The notes below the pieces were generated by a model. That model was given only the letters and a program-made list of their open reading frames with translations, did not search any database and had not been told where the DNA came from. Both the position numbers and the translations under genes were made by a program. DNA of 64,000 nucleotides from Piscicola geometra (taxonomy: Eukaryota; Annelida; Clitellata; Hirudinida; Piscicolidae), in the NCBI GenBank assembly GCA_943735955.1, contig OX030967.1:5581759-5645758 (forward strand). The letters are read 5' to 3'. Shown here one piece after another: positions 50,222 through 64,000 of this stretch (positions are counted from its first letter, which is position 1; each line of letters starts with the position of its first letter).

Positions 50222-51969
50222 TCACAGTCCAGATAGGGTATTTTGCAAACCCAGGATCTTTGTGTTAAAATCATCAATCTTTACTTCGATATCATCGCCG
50301 TCTAAATTAATTGTCAGTAATTTATTTTTTACTATTTTAATCGACAAACCAATAAATCTTTAGCAGACGTAACCTATTTCGCTGGGTGGGTAGTAGGTCG
50401 AGTGATCCCATGGGGAACCTGGGGATTCATCAACTTGGGGCGGTTGCCATGTGGAACCAGGGTAATCACCATGAGGTGGCACTGTGATCGTTCGGTGGCT
50501 CACTTTCACCTGCACGATACCTATTGCGAATGGTTGATGCTTTAAATAATTTTAGAGACTGGATTAATATTTTATAATAAAATAATTATTATTATTATAA
50601 AACATAATAATAATTATTATTATATTTTTTTTTTAGATTATGCGAATTTTATATAATTATAAGTGTAGGGTTAAATTTATTATATTTCATTAATTTTATT
50701 AATAATTTATTTTTTATCGCCAAAAATATATATAATTCTAAACCATCACTCGAAAACATAAAGTCAGGAGGAAATCAAAAGCACTTACCGATGACCTGGT
50801 TATACTCGCCAACTAGGCGGATCTTCAAGGTCCTGTCTTCTGGGTGACGGGACAAGTCGAACCGAAGAATCATTTTAACCCTTCCGCTCAATCCACTTTC
50901 GCACTTCAAGTCTTCCCTCGCCTGCGTGCAAGTGTGTAGTTGAAAGAGAAATAGGCGGTTTTTGGTATATGCCTAAAATGTAATGATTCACCGAGTTTGG
51001 AGATGATTCGTCAACCCTCATCATCATCAATAGTATTTAAAATGAATTTTCACCTTTCTAGATAGGGCCCAATCTAATTCTTGAACTCTTATGCATCTAA
51101 TCCAATTTGAGCGCCTGTGTGTGTGGAAATATGAGGTATATCAACTTTCATTTCGAACCCTTCAACAAACTAGCTATAAAAAATTAAAAAATTTGTTAGA
51201 TAAAAAGCTTCTAAATAAATTTATAATTCCATTTATAATTCTTTTGTATTGTTTTAAACCAACTTGAAAACTTCAAATGTCGTGTTAAAAACAATTTTAT
51301 TCATTTATAATGATAAATCAAGAAATAACTCGTTGAAAAGTTATAATATTCAGTAAAAGTGTTTTCCATAACTCACATGTGGAAACCATCTTCACTTGCA
51401 ATAAATATTTTAAATCCATACTTTCTAACAAATTCTCCTGAAACACACGAATTTTACGATGACTATTCAATCAATAAATGTAAAAATCTTCTAAATTTAA
51501 AAAAATTCATTGTTTTTTATTCAAAATAATATAAATAACTCAGATTTAATATCCACATACTAATTAAAACTTTAACTTTATCTTAAAAGCTTTTTATTTA
51601 TAACAAACTTAGAAATGAATTTTAAAATATTGTATATATAAATATAAAGTAAATTCTAGATTAAACCATCATCGATGATCATTCCTTTGAGACGTTGGTT
51701 CAAGTAGCCCAAGCTCACCGAGATATCTTTGTAGTCTACAATATAGACGTGTATTCGAAAGTTGTGAAACTTGCCACATTACATCTTTGCATAATTATTC
51801 AATCGAACCATTTTTTTATTATTTTAAGTTTGGAAAATTAATTTTTTGTGAATAGTGGTTAGGGTATAAGGAGGGAAAGGAAGTCGTGGTGGTTAGACTC
51901 ACCATTGGCATTCACAAATGACACCAGCAACACAAGCACACTCAGACCACACACTAGTGTCCAGCGCAT
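50222..51969 (-). CDS. Small secreted protein with one unit of an unrecognised repeat (Y1)
   Basis: Minus-strand exons: 51969-51903 (signal peptide MRWTLVCGLSVLVLLVSFVNA), 51735-51667, 51437-51377 (GEFVRKYGFKIFIASED), 50921-50789 (LKCESGLSGRVKMILRFDL...), 50520-50374 (proline-rich middle, WQPPQVDESPGSPW), 50301-50222 (ends NTLSGL, TGA). The third to fifth exons match the c, core and b exons of the large Y2 gene. The sum of the exons is 2 mod 3 and the 51377 exon ends in phase 2 while the next starts in phase 0. A 13-nt microexon like those of Y2 is therefore expected between 51376 and 50922, but I could not find it. Without it the model is incomplete. About 189 aa if it exists. TATA-like box at 52191-52198. 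Confidence 0.55.
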
Positions 51970-52190
51970 TTCTGTGAAAGTAAATCAAAAAATTCTTTAA
52001 AGGTCATTTAAAAATGTGTTAAACATGCCTACTGTAAGTGCATAGTTTATTGTATTAAAACTGTTAAAAAATGTATTTATACAAAAATACTTTGACAAAG
52101 GGTTTTTTCAGGGTTTCATGCAGATACTTTCGGGATTTACTGACAGATTGCTTGCCACACAGTCGACTTACTTCCTCCACTACTTCTTCC

Positions 52191-52198
52191 CTTTTATA
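52191..52198 (-). promoter_or_regulatory. TATA-like box of Y1
   Basis: TATAAAAG on the minus strand, 229 bp upstream of the Y1 ATG, matching the spacing in X2 and X3. Confidence 0.45.
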
Positions 52199-53239
52199 AG
52201 AAAACCACGCGAATTAATAATCACGTAATTCACTAATTAACTCGCGATTTGTTTAATCGATTGCAAAGTCGAAACACGAAAATGAGACAGATGCAAAGGT
52301 AGCCAAGACGTTTGGACTCCGTCTGAGAGTGCACTTGAAACTTTCGTCAATAATTTGGTATAATTCTCGAAGTATGTGAATATAAATTAAGAATAAATTA
52401 AAACTAATTTTTGAAACTGCATTTTGATACATGCAGCAATCTTAAGGGAGCTTCAAGGAAGTATTTAATTTTACAGCCTAAGCAACTTGAGGCAAATTCT
52501 ATGCATTCCATCTATGAACTATGCTCAAAATTCTTTTGTTTCTCGATGGAAAAACGTTATTCCAGTTGAATTTATGTTTTCTCTCTGAAATGTAGTTGTC
52601 ATTGTTTGACATTAAGCTCCCTACAAATAAATTAAAAATGCTTCATCTGGTCCGTTCTGAACCCTCGAAGAATGTACCTTTATTAAACATATGAATTACC
52701 AAGTTCATTTTTGAAATAATAAGTTTACTTTTCAAATCGATATTTGCTTTTTCAACTCAACTTGCATATTTTTTCAAATTAAAGTTTTTCAATAAAATTT
52801 GTCGAGTGCAAATCAAATCGATTTTTGTTTTTTATCAGTACTATGAGAACATTGGTCGGTGTTATAAAGTACCAGCAGTTTCTCGATATCTTGCCCGGGC
52901 AAACATAGCTTCCTATCATATCTCTCTTAACTTCTCGAATTTTTTCGCCTTATCATACCAGCACTTCCACCGCTCAAGATTTCACTCTCGCTCATTGGTG
53001 TTTTCTCGACAAACGTGTCGAACTTCCAGGGTCTACGATCGCCTCTGAAATTAAAATAATTTGTTTTTGTTTTTTGTTTTTGCGGAGAATTTTATACGTC
53101 TCACACATTTCATGCAGCCCAAACAAACACCAACTTTTTTAATTGACTCCGATACGGAGGGAACCCTGAAAACGGAATTTTTGAACATTTACATTGAACT
53201 CAACTAAGCAATAACCCTCAATCTGCGTCAAACTCACGA

Positions 53240-53830
53240 AGAAGAGCACCAAAGGTAGGGGAAACTTAATTGCAACGTTGAAATGAAGTCTCAAAACAGT
53301 ACAAAATTCGCGATTTTCAGTCACATTATATTTCTTCTTTTATAATAGATTTGCGACTATTTTTGTTAAAATGGTTAAAGTTTCATTGAATTAATCAATG
53401 CAATTCGTAAGAGACTTCAACTTTACATGGAAATCGTGTTTCGAATCAAGAATTCAACTATTCTTGAAATCAAGCTTGAAAATTGTAAATTCATTTCCAA
53501 TCAATTTTTCATTTTTCTCAATTGCAAAGTTTTTCTATAGTTTTTTCATAAAAAAACAATTTGAAGAATACTTTTATAATGCCTTTTTCTTTTATGTTAT
53601 TTTCATGCCTACTTTGTCCTACAGTGCTTTCCTATGAGTGGATCAATGCTTCCAGAACTTTAATTCGTAAATTCTAAGTCGACTCGAGAAAAGTGTTGCC
53701 TCACTTGGTACTCACTCTCTAAATGAAAATCGTATTTATAATTTTTTTCTCTTCTTTTCTTTGAAATAAATTGACTTTGAACACTATTACCAGCACCTGT
53801 CCACGTCCCGTCATTTCCATAATCAATCGC
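53240..53830. repeat. Copy of the X1 upstream region
   Basis: Resembles 37650-38220 along its whole length, e.g. AAGTCGACTCGAGAAA (53678 here, 38082 there) and CACGTCCCGT-ATTTCCATAATC near the right end. No X-type signal exon follows it, so a gene may have been lost here. Confidence 0.7.
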
Positions 53831-53878
53831 TTAAATGAAACATTCTTTTTCTTCTGGGTATAGAGGCAAATTTTTTGA

Positions 53879-54200
<322 letters not shown>

Positions 54201-54864
54201 AAGTATATGCATTTGTACAATTGTCTCACAACATTTGAAAATGTAACAATTTCTTTTCTCACTTTTGGTTATTGATTATTTCAACAAATCTACATGAAAT
54301 TAATTTTCTTTGATCAAATGCAATTCTTAAAACTAGGGATACCTTTTCAACAAAATGTATTCAACTATTTTCTGTAGCGCAAAACATGAAATAGTCCTTT
54401 TTCAATTCAATTGCGTTAAATTTTTTAATTGCATTAAATTTTTAATTGCGTTATTTTAAACAGCGTTAATCTATTATCACGTTAATCGAATGTTAACTTT
54501 GATTAAACAGAGCTTTAGTTTGTACTTCTTTTTACTCGAATTTTTAAGTATTTCTTCTTCTTATAAATACTTTCAGAGAATATTCATTCATTTCATCGTT
54601 GGATGAGTTGGTGGGTAACTTAAAACGAGTAAAAACGGTGAGTGAATTGCTGGTTGCTTTACTCTGTATAAATATATAAATTATAGGAAGACAAACTTCA
54701 TTCTGCAATGTTTATTGAAAAATTTAATTCATAAAATTAACTTTTTGAATTATTCAAAAGTTTAGTTATTATAATTCCAATCAAGTATATTAAAAAATCA
54801 GGATTTTTAAACAAAATGAGTCTTTATATTCGGGATTCCTGACAAGCAGCTTCCTCAAATCTTT

Positions 54865-63880
<9,016 letters not shown>

Positions 63881-64000
63881 CTGGTAAATAATAAAATATT
63901 AAAAAATCAAGTTTCGGTGTTCTAAGAGAATTTAATGAAAATCTTTAAAAAAGTTCGTTTATATTTTAGGTTTTATGAACGTAAATATAATTTTTGAAAC

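Noticed and set aside
52806..53048. 80-codon open frame on the plus strand
   Set aside because: No splice or domain evidence and no ATG at its start; composition is not protein-like.
53139..53324. 61-codon minus-strand frame with a hydrophobic stretch
   Set aside because: No ATG in frame, and no leader exon found; kept only as part of the promoter-copy finding.

Overview
Invertebrate (metazoan) nuclear DNA. The window is AT-rich, its genes have many short introns with GT..AG (occasionally GC..AG) boundaries, and it is full of microsatellites, minisatellites and transposons (two LINEs, a SINE, a piggyBac, a hAT-like element). The gene families present are animal ones: RN-tre-like TBC RabGAPs, matrixin/hemopexin metalloproteases with a GPI-type tail, and secreted ShKT/PLAC-like cysteine-rich proteins. 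I cannot name a phylum from the sequence. All gene models were assembled by hand from exons that join in phase; none has transcript support here.

Layout. (1) 1-21.3 kb: a cluster of TBC-domain genes. It holds the 3' end of one copy (3-122), two complete forward copies (519-5087 and 5543-9321), one reverse copy (16846-9934) and one more forward copy (17846-21257). All four complete copies have the same 12-exon structure with identical intron phases, and all keep the Arg and Gln catalytic fingers. Their introns hold very long microsatellites, and the reverse copy's fourth intron holds a nearly full-length LINE. (2) 22.0-23.4 kb: a candidate 58-residue single-pass membrane protein on the reverse strand and two orphan exons. 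(3) 24.0-33.4 kb: two tandem 11-exon matrix metalloproteases. The first has lost its catalytic glutamate (HYxxH) and the second has an intact HExxH site. (4) 33.9-49.1 kb: three reverse-strand genes with a near-identical signal-peptide exon followed by strictly alternating exons for a four-cysteine ShKT-like module and a six-cysteine PLAC-like module. Around them lie duplicated segments, stray pieces of the metalloprotease genes, a SINE, a second LINE and large minisatellites. (5) 50.2-64.0 kb: a small secreted gene (51969-50222) and the 3' part of a large one (63880-54865, open at the window edge). Both are built from the same unrecognised repeat unit, encoded by a recurring four-exon block that includes a 13-nt microexon. 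A decayed piggyBac and a hAT-like non-autonomous element sit in introns of the large gene.

How it fits together. The window is a set of local gene families grown by tandem and inverted duplication. Several products carry secretion or surface signals: the GPI-type MMPs, the ShKT/PLAC proteins and the small Y gene. The ShKT/PLAC genes and the small Y gene share the same leader start (MRW, phase-1 exon end) and have a TATA-like box 222-234 bp upstream of the ATG, which suggests a common, reused 5' module. Two features stand out as possibly new: introns made almost wholly of, or beginning or ending flush with, microsatellite DNA; and the two undescribed modular protein families (alternating ShKT/PLAC-like modules, and the microexon-containing repeat unit).
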